Part shown: in pieces, positions 41,965-48,060 of the stretch
Position numbering within the stretch: position 1 is the first letter of the stretch
Layout of the letters: each line of letters starts with the position of its first letter
Assembly (NCBI GenBank): GCA_015068455.1
Contig: SVKO01000004.1
Coordinates: 212,144 to 276,143, forward strand
Direction of reading: 5' to 3'
Length of the DNA: 64,000 nt
Source of the DNA: Oscillospiraceae bacterium
GTDB lineage: Bacteria > Bacillota > Clostridia > Oscillospirales > Oscillospiraceae
Program-made: the position numbers and the translations under genes
Notes under the pieces: model-generated
What the model was told of the DNA's origin: nothing
The model's database searches: none
What the model saw: only the letters and a program-made list of their open reading frames with translations

Positions 41965-42669
41965 ATGAAAAAGACGATATCCGTTCTGGGATGCGTCCTG
42001 CTTGCCTTTGTCGCCTTTGTGCCTTTGGGTACGATTGTCTGCCTTCGCTGCGGCTGGGTCCTTGAATTGACCAGCGCGGCGGCCTTCTACCTGGCGGGTA
42101 CCGTTCTGGCCCTTGCCGCACTGATCCTCAGCTTGCGTGCAAACCCGGTTGACAGCGTACCCATTGCATGGATCTATGCAGTGACGGCACTGCTGTCCAT
42201 CGCCGGCCTTCTGTTTGCGGCGTTATTCTATTGTCATACCCCTTTGGCTGTCGTCTTCGCGGCGCTGACCACGCTCTGCTGCATCGGCCTTGCGATCATG
42301 CACGTACCGTCACGAACGCTCCGAATCATAGGCATTGTCCTTTCGGGAGCGTTGATGATTCCAGCTGCATATATGATATTTCTGATGTTGCTTTTCGGTA
42401 ATATCGGATGCAGGACGGTTATCCAGACAGCCACTTCGCCGAACGGAGCATATTATGCAGAACTGATTGACGACGATCAGGGGGCCCTCGGCGGCAATAC
42501 GGAGGTGCTGGTGAGAGATAACTGGTGCTTTGACGGTTTGTTTTTCAATGTGACTGAACAATCCCGTGTGATCTATCATGGCAAATGGGGCGAATTCAAG
42601 GACATGACGATCCGATGGAAAGACGACCGGTGCCTGCTGATCAACGAAAAGGAATATCCCATCGAATAG
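41965..42669 (+). CDS. Membrane protein with extracytoplasmic C-terminal domain (DUF5412-like)
   Basis: The protein has 234 residues, starting 6 bp after the anti-sigma stop. Five hydrophobic segments cover residues 5 to about 145. The C-terminal domain (TSPNGAYYAELIDDDQGALGGNTEVLVRDNW ... GKWGEFKDMTIRWKDDRCLLINEKEYPIE) resembles DUF5412-type domains on the outer face of Firmicutes membranes. It is the third gene of sigma unit 1 and has no counterpart in unit 2. It may be part of the sensing system or a target of the sigma factor. No function is known. Confidence 0.75.
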   Translation: MKKTISVLGCVLLAFVAFVPLGTIVCLRCGWVLELTSAAAFYLAGTVLALAALILSLRANPVDSVPIAWIYAVTALLSIAGLLFAALFYCHTPLAVVFAALTTLCCIGLAIMHVPSRTLRIIGIVLSGALMIPAAYMIFLMLLFGNIGCRTVIQTATSPNGAYYAELIDDDQGALGGNTEVLVRDNWCFDGLFFNVTEQSRVIYHGKWGEFKDMTIRWKDDRCLLINEKEYPIE

Positions 42670-42755
42670 CGTCGGCAGGACGAAACTCCGACCCGTGACA
42701 AGATCCGAAGGATTGCTCTTTTTCTTCATCTAATGAGTGAAAGGACGGTGAAACT

Positions 42756-43241
42756 GTGACTGAATTTGAAACGCTGTTCCGGGACAAGCAGCCGTTTGTC
42801 TATCGCTACCTTGTGAAGCTGACACGGGACGCGGCCCTCGCCGAGGAGCTGACCCAGGAGACCTTCTTTCGCGCGTACATGAACTATTCCGGCCTGCGCG
42901 ACAAGGACAAAGCCTCCGTCTGGCTGTGCCAGATCGCAAAGAACGCCTATTTTACCTGGTACAACGAGCAGAAGAAGCGCGGCACCCTGCCGGAGAATGC
43001 GGACGGAGAAGCCAAAAGCCTCGAAGAGGCCTTTGAACGAAGGGAGCTTTCCGGTAAGGCCCTGGCGTGCCTGCACGCGCTGGAGGAGCCCTACAAGGAA
43101 GTGTTCATGCTGTCCGTGTTCGGGGGCTTTTCGCTGAAAGACGTCAGCGCCATTTTCGGGAAAAGCGAAAGCTGGGCAAGAGTCACGTTTTACCGCGCCA
43201 GACTGAAACTCATGGAAAGGATGAATCAACATGGATTGTAA
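42756..43241 (+). CDS. ECF RNA polymerase sigma factor, copy 2
   Basis: The protein has 161 residues and is nearly identical to the product at 40869-41354, with a substitution of Asp for Glu10 and Arg for Gln25. Regions 2 and 4 are intact. The GTG start and the immediate ribosome site are conserved. The -35 part of the candidate ECF promoter in front of copy 1 is not conserved here, so this copy may depend on read-through or another promoter. It overlaps its anti-sigma gene by 11 bp. Confidence 0.93.
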   Translation: MTEFETLFRDKQPFVYRYLVKLTRDAALAEELTQETFFRAYMNYSGLRDKDKASVWLCQIAKNAYFTWYNEQKKRGTLPENADGEAKSLEEAFERRELSGKALACLHALEEPYKEVFMLSVFGGFSLKDVSAIFGKSESWARVTFYRARLKLMERMNQHGL

Positions 43242-43845
43242 TGTAATCAAAGATCTGATCCCCCTGTACATCGACGGCTGCTGCTCGCCGGAAAGCGCCG
43301 ACCTGGTCAGGGCGCACATCGGCGGGTGCGAGGAATGCCGATCACTGTGGGAAACCATGAAGCAGGGCCCCGAGACGGCGTCGTCCGCGCCTGCCGCACC
43401 GAAGCACATGGGGCGCATTCGGGAATGGAAAGCGTCGGTTTTGCAGTCGGCACTGCTGTTCACCTCATTTTTGGCAATCATTGTGGGTGTTGCCCGGGAG
43501 GCGGCCACGCCCTACGGAGATTTCAACGGCTTTTGGGCCATTGCGCTTATCATTCCGGCCACGGCCTTTCTGCTGTCGATGGCGAACTGGTATTTTGTCC
43601 GGCTGTACCGCAGCAGGAGACGGTTTTCCAACGGCTGTGTGCTGGCGCTGCTGGCGTTTGCGCTCTGCGGCTTTGCTTGGGCATTTGTCCATTATCAGCT
43701 GAGTATTCCCGCGCTGCTGAAACCCGATGACGCGTCATTGAGCATCACGTTTGCGCTTTTGATTGGAATGGCTCTGACGGCAGTTTTCTGCATACTGTCA
43801 AAGGTCCTGTCGAATCTTTTCGCCAAAATGGTTGGCAAGGAATAA
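43231..43845 (+). CDS. Zinc-binding membrane anti-sigma factor, copy 2
   Basis: The protein has 204 residues with the same H29/C33/C36 zinc motif and identical sequence to copy 1 through the first membrane segments. From about residue 137 on it differs: ALLAFALCGFAW versus VLLVFAFCGFAW, PDDAS versus PDGES, and several changes in the last helix (AVFCILSKVLSNLFAKMVGKE). The sigma-binding part is thus shared while the membrane-distal part has diverged, which predicts cross-talk between the two sigma factors but possibly different signals. Confidence 0.92.
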   Translation: MDCNVIKDLIPLYIDGCCSPESADLVRAHIGGCEECRSLWETMKQGPETASSAPAAPKHMGRIREWKASVLQSALLFTSFLAIIVGVAREAATPYGDFNGFWAIALIIPATAFLLSMANWYFVRLYRSRRRFSNGCVLALLAFALCGFAWAFVHYQLSIPALLKPDDASLSITFALLIGMALTAVFCILSKVLSNLFAKMVGKE

Positions 43846-43849
43846 CCCT

Positions 43850-44377
43850 ATGAAACAATCGATAGAATATCATGCAATTACTCGATTCGTAATTGGTATG
43901 CTTGTTTCCCTGAGTATTCTGCTGTGTGGATTCATCGGCTGCGGAAAATGGACTTCGCCACCGGATCACGATCAGATCGAAGACGTCTTTGAAGCTAATC
44001 TGGAGGACTTCCGCATGATTGCAGACTATTTGATCGACAGGAACTGCGACAGTTTCATTGACTCTGCGGATGGGAGAATCTTTCGATGTGATACGTTTTC
44101 CTATGAACAGATCAACGATAAAGAGATAGAAAAATGTATCAGACGGCTATTGGGAAAAAGAATCATTATCAAAGCAAGCAAAAATGACAATACAGTAGAA
44201 TTCTATATGTGGGGACATTATATTCAGCCGATAGAATGCGGCGCCGCGTATTCCATCGACGGTTCGGGGAAACTGGACGTACAGTTTATGCTCCGTCAGG
44301 AACCGCTGTCGGAGCTGGGCTGGTATTATTACTATTCTGATTACAATGAGTGGAGGGTAAAACAAAGAGCGCATTGA
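43850..44377 (+). CDS. Predicted lipoprotein of unknown function
   Basis: The protein has 175 residues from the ATG at 43850, 4 bp after the anti-sigma stop. A hydrophobic N-terminus (FVIGMLVSLSILLCGFIGCGK) ends in a lipobox-like F-I-G-C. The mature part is soluble, rich in charged residues and aromatic at the end (PLSELGWYYYYSDYNEWRVK), of a type seen in small exported Clostridia proteins. It occupies the third position of sigma unit 2, equivalent to the membrane protein of unit 1 but unrelated to it. The A/T-rich composition differs from the neighbouring genes and suggests a separate origin. Confidence 0.75.
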   Translation: MKQSIEYHAITRFVIGMLVSLSILLCGFIGCGKWTSPPDHDQIEDVFEANLEDFRMIADYLIDRNCDSFIDSADGRIFRCDTFSYEQINDKEIEKCIRRLLGKRIIIKASKNDNTVEFYMWGHYIQPIECGAAYSIDGSGKLDVQFMLRQEPLSELGWYYYYSDYNEWRVKQRAH

Positions 44378-44433
44378 CATTTCTCTTTTTTTCCTGTTCT
44401 ACCTCTATCGCCAAGATCCGAAGGTTTTCGCTC

Positions 44434-44462
44434 TTTACAAACGCGATTTGTTTTGCTATAAT
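44434..44462 (+). promoter_or_regulatory. Promoter of the tRNA-Arg transcript
   Basis: TTTACA (44434-44439), 17 bp, TATAAT (44457-44462). The predicted start is about 6 nt before the mature tRNA. Confidence 0.78.
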
Positions 44463-44474
44463 ATCTGGGCAAAC

Positions 44475-44550
44475 GCACCGGTGGCTCAATGGATAGAGCA
44501 TCAGATTCCGGTTCTGAGGGTTGGGGGTTCGAGTCCCTTCCGGTGTGCCA
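44475..44550 (+). tRNA. tRNA-Arg (anticodon CCG)
   Basis: A 76-nt cloverleaf with encoded CCA. The acceptor is GCACCGG with CCGGTGT (a G-U first pair). The D arm is GCTC/GAGC, the anticodon stem TCAGA/TCTGA with loop TTCCGGT (anticodon CCG, reads CGG), the variable loop 5 nt, and the T arm GGGGG/CCCTT with loop TTCGAGT. Two G-U pairs occur in the T stem. The 3' end is part of a long inverted repeat that continues downstream. Confidence 0.95.
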
Positions 44551-44593
44551 TAACAAACGGGGTGCACTCTGTGCACCCCGTTTGTTATGGCAC
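44545..44593 (+). repeat. Perfect 23-bp inverted repeat starting in the tRNA 3' end
   Basis: Arms 44545-44567 and 44571-44593 pair perfectly around a TCT loop; the left arm begins with the GTGCCA end of the tRNA. A further 14 nt of the tRNA (44528-44541, T loop and T stem) recur inverted at 44601-44614. The T tract after the stem is poor, so simple termination is not certain. Confidence 0.85.
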
Positions 44594-44623
44594 AAAAAGA
44601 GGAAGGGACTCGAAAGATCAGTT

Positions 44624-44646
44624 GCAAGGCGCCGGGGGCGCCTTGC
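44624..44646 (+). repeat. GC-rich hairpin downstream of tRNA-Arg
   Basis: A perfect 10-bp stem (44624-44633 with 44637-44646) with a GGG loop, directly before repeat unit A. Confidence 0.7.
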
Positions 44647-44708
44647 GCGCCGCCATATCGGGCGGCGCAACCTTACATTTTTGCCAAAGGCAAAAATGCA
44701 GCGAGTCC
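44647..44708 (+). repeat. Two-hairpin repeat, unit A (62 nt)
   Basis: Hairpin 1 pairs 44647-44654 with 44661-44668, and hairpin 2 pairs CATTTTTGCC (44676-44685) with GGCAAAAATG (44689-44698). The unit ends in GCGAGTCC. It aligns without gaps to unit B, 124 bp downstream. The stretch 44702-44716 is identical to 15 nt of the tRNA T arm and acceptor (44530-44544). Confidence 0.75.
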
Positions 44709-44770
44709 CTTCCGGTCGATACGCAAAAGGGCTTCAATAGAAGACGCCGAAGGCCAGCACGGACTGTCGG

Positions 44771-44832
44771 GTGCCGCCATGCCGGGCGGCGCAACCGTAC
44801 GTTTCTGCCTATGGCAGAAACGAAGCGAGTCC
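44771..44832 (+). repeat. Two-hairpin repeat, unit B (62 nt)
   Basis: Hairpin 1 pairs 44771-44778 with 44785-44792, and hairpin 2 pairs CGTTTCTGCC (44800-44809) with GGCAGAAACG (44813-44822). Relative to unit A, two base pairs of hairpin 2 are changed on both sides, so pairing is kept. It ends in the same GCGAGTCC. Confidence 0.75.
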
Positions 44833-44838
44833 GCGTCA

Positions 44839-44899
44839 GAACAACACCAAGGGTCATTTGCCGGCACGAGCGCCGCCAAATCGACCGAAGGTGTTGTTC
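44839..44899 (+). repeat. Long imperfect hairpin in the tRNA-downstream region
   Basis: GAACAACACC (44839-44848) pairs with GGTGTTGTTC (44890-44899). Inner segments (GGTC with GACC, TTTG with CAAA) continue the stem. Confidence 0.6.
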
Positions 44900-44907
44900 T
44901 TCCTTTT

Positions 44908-44947
44908 CCGGTGCAAACCCACTTTGTTGGGCTTTGCACCGGTTTTT
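44908..44947 (+). terminator. Rho-independent terminator ending the tRNA-downstream region
   Basis: CCGGTGCAAA plus CCCA pairs with TGGG plus TTTGCACCGG (one bulged C), followed by T5. It could end a transcript of about 480 nt that starts at the tRNA promoter. Confidence 0.8.
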
Positions 44948-44991
44948 CCATGCAACACATCGAATCCGGAGATGGGCATGGCGGTGCAGAC

Positions 44992-45168
44992 TTATTCGTG
45001 AAAATTCTTCTCTTCCTTGTCTGTTTCCTGAAGAAATGCCTCTTCTGCGTCCTGCTGCGCACGAATCAGTAAAAGCCGTGCCTGAAACAGATTCCTTTGC
45101 TCAATTGCTTCCAGTGAATTTGTTATCGCATTGAATAGTATATAGTAAGGTTTCCTGTAATCTGACAC
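44992..45168 (-). CDS. Small conserved hypothetical protein
   Basis: The protein has 58 residues from GTG 45168, which has an ideal ggaggtg ribosome site; an ATG eight codons upstream would overlap that site. The sequence (YRKPYYILFNAITNSLEAIEQRNLFQARLLLIRAQQDAEEAFL) is amphipathic helical with a conserved feel (LFNAIT, RAQQDAEE) familiar from short Firmicutes proteins of unknown function. It is divergent from an HTH regulator, with two operator-like palindromes between them, so the regulator probably controls it. Confidence 0.75.
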   Translation of the reverse strand: MSDYRKPYYILFNAITNSLEAIEQRNLFQARLLLIRAQQDAEEAFLQETDKEEKNFHE

Positions 45169-45190
45169 GGAATCACCTCCTCCAAGATTC

Positions 45191-45240
45191 ATTATATCTG
45201 ATAATCAGATAAAAGACAACATCTGAATTTCAGATATACT
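45191..45240. promoter_or_regulatory. Divergent promoters with two ATCTGA-N3-TCAGAT operators
   Basis: Two palindromes (45196-45210 and 45221-45235) share arms ATCTGA/TCAGAT with centres 25 bp apart. The leftward promoter TTGTCT (45214-45219), 17 bp, TATAAT (45191-45196) contains operator 1 in its spacer. A rightward -10 TATACT (45235-45240) abuts operator 2. Confidence 0.75.
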
Positions 45241-45262
45241 ATGCTCAGAGCGGGTGATTATC

Positions 45263-45499
45263 ATGCGCTATGAGGTTTTGAAATTTGAGACGATCCGCAA
45301 TCTGCGCATTGACGGCGGATATACGCAGCAGCAAATTGCAGAGTATCTGCACATTAAGCAGAACACGTATTCCCAGTACGAGATCGGTGTTTTGAACTAC
45401 CCGGTGGAAGTTCTGATCAAGCTGGCGGATTTCTACGGCGTCAGTGTGGACTATCTGCTGGGAAGAACGGCAGTCAAGAAGCCATATCCGAAGAAATAA
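45263..45499 (+). CDS. Xre family helix-turn-helix regulator
   Basis: The protein has 78 residues from the ATG at 45263; an in-frame GTG three codons upstream is also possible. The Cro/CI-type HTH is complete: IRNLRIDGGYTQQQIAEYLHIKQNTYSQYEIGVLNYPVEVLIKLADFYGVSVDYLLGRT. It has no sensor domain. It probably binds the two palindromes in the divergent intergenic region and regulates itself and the small divergent gene. Confidence 0.93.
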   Translation: MRYEVLKFETIRNLRIDGGYTQQQIAEYLHIKQNTYSQYEIGVLNYPVEVLIKLADFYGVSVDYLLGRTAVKKPYPKK

Positions 45500-45502
45500 C
45501 AG

Positions 45503-45543
45503 AAAAAAAGGCAGCCGCATCGGCGACTGCCTTTTTCTTTTTT
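45503..45543. terminator. Bidirectional terminator between the HTH gene and the kinase gene
   Basis: A stem GGCAG(CCG)/(CGG)CTGCC is flanked by a run of A on the left and T on the right. Confidence 0.85.
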
Positions 45544-45545
45544 TA

Positions 45546-46382
45546 TCAAACCTTTCCCAGGCGCTTGAGCAGGAAGGGGAACGCGCGCTCGAATTCGACG
45601 CCGTAGTACTTTTCCTTGCCGGAGGCCACGGTGATGCGGATGCACTCGATGATAAAGTCCACCGCCACCTTGAGGGCGTCCTCCAGGCTCCGGCCGTCCA
45701 TCATTGCGCCGATGGTGCAAGAGGCGAACAGGTCGCCGGTGCCGTGGTAGTGCTGGGGCAGGTGATCGACGATATAGGTGAAGTATTCGTCCTTCTCGGG
45801 ATCGTAGGCCATGACGCCCAGCTCCGTGGGGGTGAAGCCCACGCCGGTGAGCACGGCCTTCTTCGCGCCGAGGGCGCAGAGCTTTCTGAGCAGTTCCTTG
45901 ACCTCATCCTCGGTGAACTGGGGCTTGTAGGGGGTGTCGGTCAGCAGGCAGGCCTCGGTGAGGTTCGGCACCACGATATCAGCCTTGGCGCAGACTTTGG
46001 CCATCTCCCTGGGGAATTCCGGGCCGAAGGCGGGATAGAGCCTGCCGTTGTCGGCCATGGCGGGGTCCACGAAGATCAGAGTGTCGGGGCTGCGGAAGCG
46101 GTCGAAGAAATCGCACACGTCCTCGATCTGCTCCGCGGAGGCCAGATAGCCGGTGTACAGGGCGTCGAAATGGAAGCCCTCCTTTTCCCAGTGGTCGGCA
46201 ATGGGGCGGATCTGGTCGGACAGGTCCTTGCAGGTGAAGCCCTGGAACATGGTGTGGGTGGAGAGGACGGCGGTGGGCACGATGGCGCACTCCACGCCGA
46301 TGGCGGAGATCACGGGCAGGGCCACGGTCAGGGAACATCTGCCGAGGCAGGAGATATCCTGGATGCTTGCGATTCGTTTCAT
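45546..46382 (-). CDS. Pyridoxamine/pyridoxal kinase (PfkB-like)
   Basis: The protein has 278 residues. The PdxY/PdxK-type ribokinase fold shows SIQDISCLGRCSLTVALPVISAIGVECAIVPTAVLSTHT at the N-terminus, VDPAMADNGRLY, NLTEA and the catalytic anion hole HGTGDLFA near the C-terminus. It phosphorylates vitamin B6 vitamers to PLP or PMP. MetY, encoded 3 kb away, is a PLP enzyme, but no operon links them. Confidence 0.9.
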   Translation of the reverse strand: MKRIASIQDISCLGRCSLTVALPVISAIGVECAIVPTAVLSTHTMFQGFTCKDLSDQIRPIADHWEKEGFHFDALYTGYLASAEQIEDVCDFFDRFRSPDTLIFVDPAMADNGRLYPAFGPEFPREMAKVCAKADIVVPNLTEACLLTDTPYKPQFTEDEVKELLRKLCALGAKKAVLTGVGFTPTELGVMAYDPEKDEYFTYIVDHLPQHYHGTGDLFASCTIGAMMDGRSLEDALKVAVDFIIECIRITVASGKEKYYGVEFERAFPFLLKRLGKV

Positions 46383-46519
46383 GGGAGATCCCTCGTTTCT
46401 TGAAAAATGCTGGTAGAATGATACCCGATCGTTGGCACCATGAAAAGTGCCAGAATATATTTTTTTTATGGGTTCAGAATGCGAAGGAGGGGAAACGGCA
46501 AAAAAAGACGAATTCCCGC

Positions 46520-46548
46520 TTGCAATTCCTTTCTTCTGCGCTTATACT
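46520..46548 (+). promoter_or_regulatory. Promoter of the NCS2 permease gene
   Basis: TTGCAA (46520-46525), 17 bp, TATACT (46543-46548). No purine riboswitch core was recognised in the 200 bp before the gene; a small GGCAC/GTGCC hairpin lies near 46435-46455. Confidence 0.55.
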
Positions 46549-46582
46549 GACCTTGGAAAAGAAAAAAGGAGGAATTTGCGCA

Positions 46583-48007
46583 ATGGACAAACTCTTTCAG
46601 TTGAGGAAGAACGGCGTCACCGTCCGCACAGAGTTGATGGCGGGCCTGACGACCTTCATGACCATGGCTTACATCGTGGCGCTGAACCCCAACCTGCTGA
46701 CCAATTTCGGCGCAGAGGGCGGGAATCTGTGGAACGGCGTGTTCCTGGCCACCTGCATCGCCTCGGCCATCGGCACCATCTGCATGGGCATTCTTGCCAA
46801 CAAGCCCTTCGCCATGGCCCCGGGCATGGGTCTGAACAGCTTCTTTGCCGTGGTGGTGGCGAACCTCGCCGCGATGACGGGCATGGGCTATCTGCAGTCC
46901 TTCCGCTCGGCTCTGGTGATCATTTTCATCGAGGGCGTCATTTTCATCATCCTGTCGATCTTCAACATCCGCGAGAAGATCGTCGAGGCCATCCCCCTGG
47001 GCGTGCGCCTGGGCATCGGCCCCTGCATCGGCCTGATGCTGATGAACATCGGCTTCGGCTCCAACGTGGGCGTCTATTCCGAGACCGGCGGCCCCTTCTA
47101 TGCCATGCGCGATTTCTTCGGCGCGCTGACCGCCTCTTACGGCAAGACCGCCATGGGCTCCGGCTACAGCGTTATGGTACTCACCGTGATCACCATGTTC
47201 GTCGGCCTGTTCGCCATCGTGGCGCTGGAGCATAAAAAGGTCAAGGGCTCCGTGCTCTACGGCATGCTGGCGGCCTCCGTCCTCTATTGGGCGGGCCAGG
47301 CCATCTTCCTGCACACGAATCCCTTTGAAAGCCTCAAAACCGCATCCTTCCTGCCGCCCTTCGCGGACATGGCAGAGACGACCCTGTTCAAGCTGGACTT
47401 CGCGGGCTTTGCGAAGATCGGCTGGTTTACCGTAATCACCCTGATCATCACCTTCTGCATCATCGATATGTTCGATACCATCGGCACCCTGGTGGGCACC
47501 GCCTCCCGGGCCAATATGCTTGACGCCGACGGCAAGATGCCCCAGATGAAGCAGGCGCTGCTCTCCGACGCCGTGGGCACGGTATGCGGTTCGTTGACCG
47601 GCACCTCCACCGTCACCACCTTCGTGGAGTCCGCCGCCGGCGTGGAGGCGGGCGGCCGCACCGGCCTGACCGCCATCACCACGGGCATTTTGTTCCTGCT
47701 GTGCATCTTCATCGCCCCCATCGCCGCCATCATCCCCGCGGCGGCCACCTCCTCGGCGCTGATCTATGTGGGCATTCTGATGCTGAGCAATCTCAAGAAG
47801 ATCGACTTCGACGATCTCAGCCAGACCCTTCCGGTGTTCATCATGCTGATCGCCATGCCCATCTCCGGCTCCATCGGCCACGGCATCGGCCTGGCGCTGA
47901 TCTGCTACACCGTCATCAAGCTCTGCACCGGCAAGGCGAAGGAGGTCTCCGCGCTGACCTACATCCTGTCGCTGATCTTCCTGGTGAAATTCTTCGCCGC
48001 CATTTGA
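46583..48007 (+). CDS. NCS2 family purine permease (AzgA/PbuG type)
   Basis: The protein has 474 residues; the ATG at 46583 follows aaaaaaggagg, while the frame is open farther upstream without a ribosome site. The family starts VTVRTELMAGLTTFMTMAYIVALNPNLL and contains FAMAPGMGLNSFFAVVV, FCIIDMFDTIGTLVG and GSLTGTSTVTTFVESAAGVEAGGRTGLTA, the substrate-binding helices of hypoxanthine/guanine/adenine permeases. About 12-14 membrane segments are present. It imports nucleobases for salvage. Confidence 0.94.
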   Translation: MDKLFQLRKNGVTVRTELMAGLTTFMTMAYIVALNPNLLTNFGAEGGNLWNGVFLATCIASAIGTICMGILANKPFAMAPGMGLNSFFAVVVANLAAMTGMGYLQSFRSALVIIFIEGVIFIILSIFNIREKIVEAIPLGVRLGIGPCIGLMLMNIGFGSNVGVYSETGGPFYAMRDFFGALTASYGKTAMGSGYSVMVLTVITMFVGLFAIVALEHKKVKGSVLYGMLAASVLYWAGQAIFLHTNPFESLKTASFLPPFADMAETTLFKLDFAGFAKIGWFTVITLIITFCIIDMFDTIGTLVGTASRANMLDADGKMPQMKQALLSDAVGTVCGSLTGTSTVTTFVESAAGVEAGGRTGLTAITTGILFLLCIFIAPIAAIIPAAATSSALIYVGILMLSNLKKIDFDDLSQTLPVFIMLIAMPISGSIGHGIGLALICYTVIKLCTGKAKEVSALTYILSLIFLVKFFAAI

Positions 48008-48014
48008 TTCGATC

Positions 48015-48054
48015 AAAAAAAGACCCGCTGCGTGTGAAGCAGCGGGTCTTTTTT
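48015..48054. terminator. Bidirectional terminator between the permease and metA
   Basis: A 16-bp stem (48016-48031 with 48039-48054) has arms beginning with A6 and ending with T6. The leftward metA stop lies 7 bp beyond. Confidence 0.92.
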
Positions 48055-48060
48055 GCGTCG

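Larger units (their letters stand above)
42722..43845 (+). repeat. Direct repeat copy 2 (sigma/anti-sigma unit)
   Basis: This is the second copy of 40835-41958. The 12-mer AAGATCCGAAGG just before this copy (42700-42711) recurs after the last gene of unit 2 (44413-44424), marking a possible unit border. Confidence 0.9.

Noticed and set aside
42722..43845. Second sigma/anti-sigma copy as an assembly artefact
   Set aside because: The two copies differ at both ends and are followed by unrelated third genes, so two real loci are more likely, although raw reads were not available.
44448..45134. Several overlapping frames of 76 to 228 codons across and after tRNA-Arg
   Set aside because: They read through the tRNA and the hairpin repeats, are rich in Arg/Cys/Pro and have no ribosome sites. 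The region is better explained as structured non-coding sequence.
46383..46582. Purine riboswitch upstream of the NCS2 permease
   Set aside because: The conserved purine riboswitch core and paired loops were not found; only a promoter and a small hairpin are seen.
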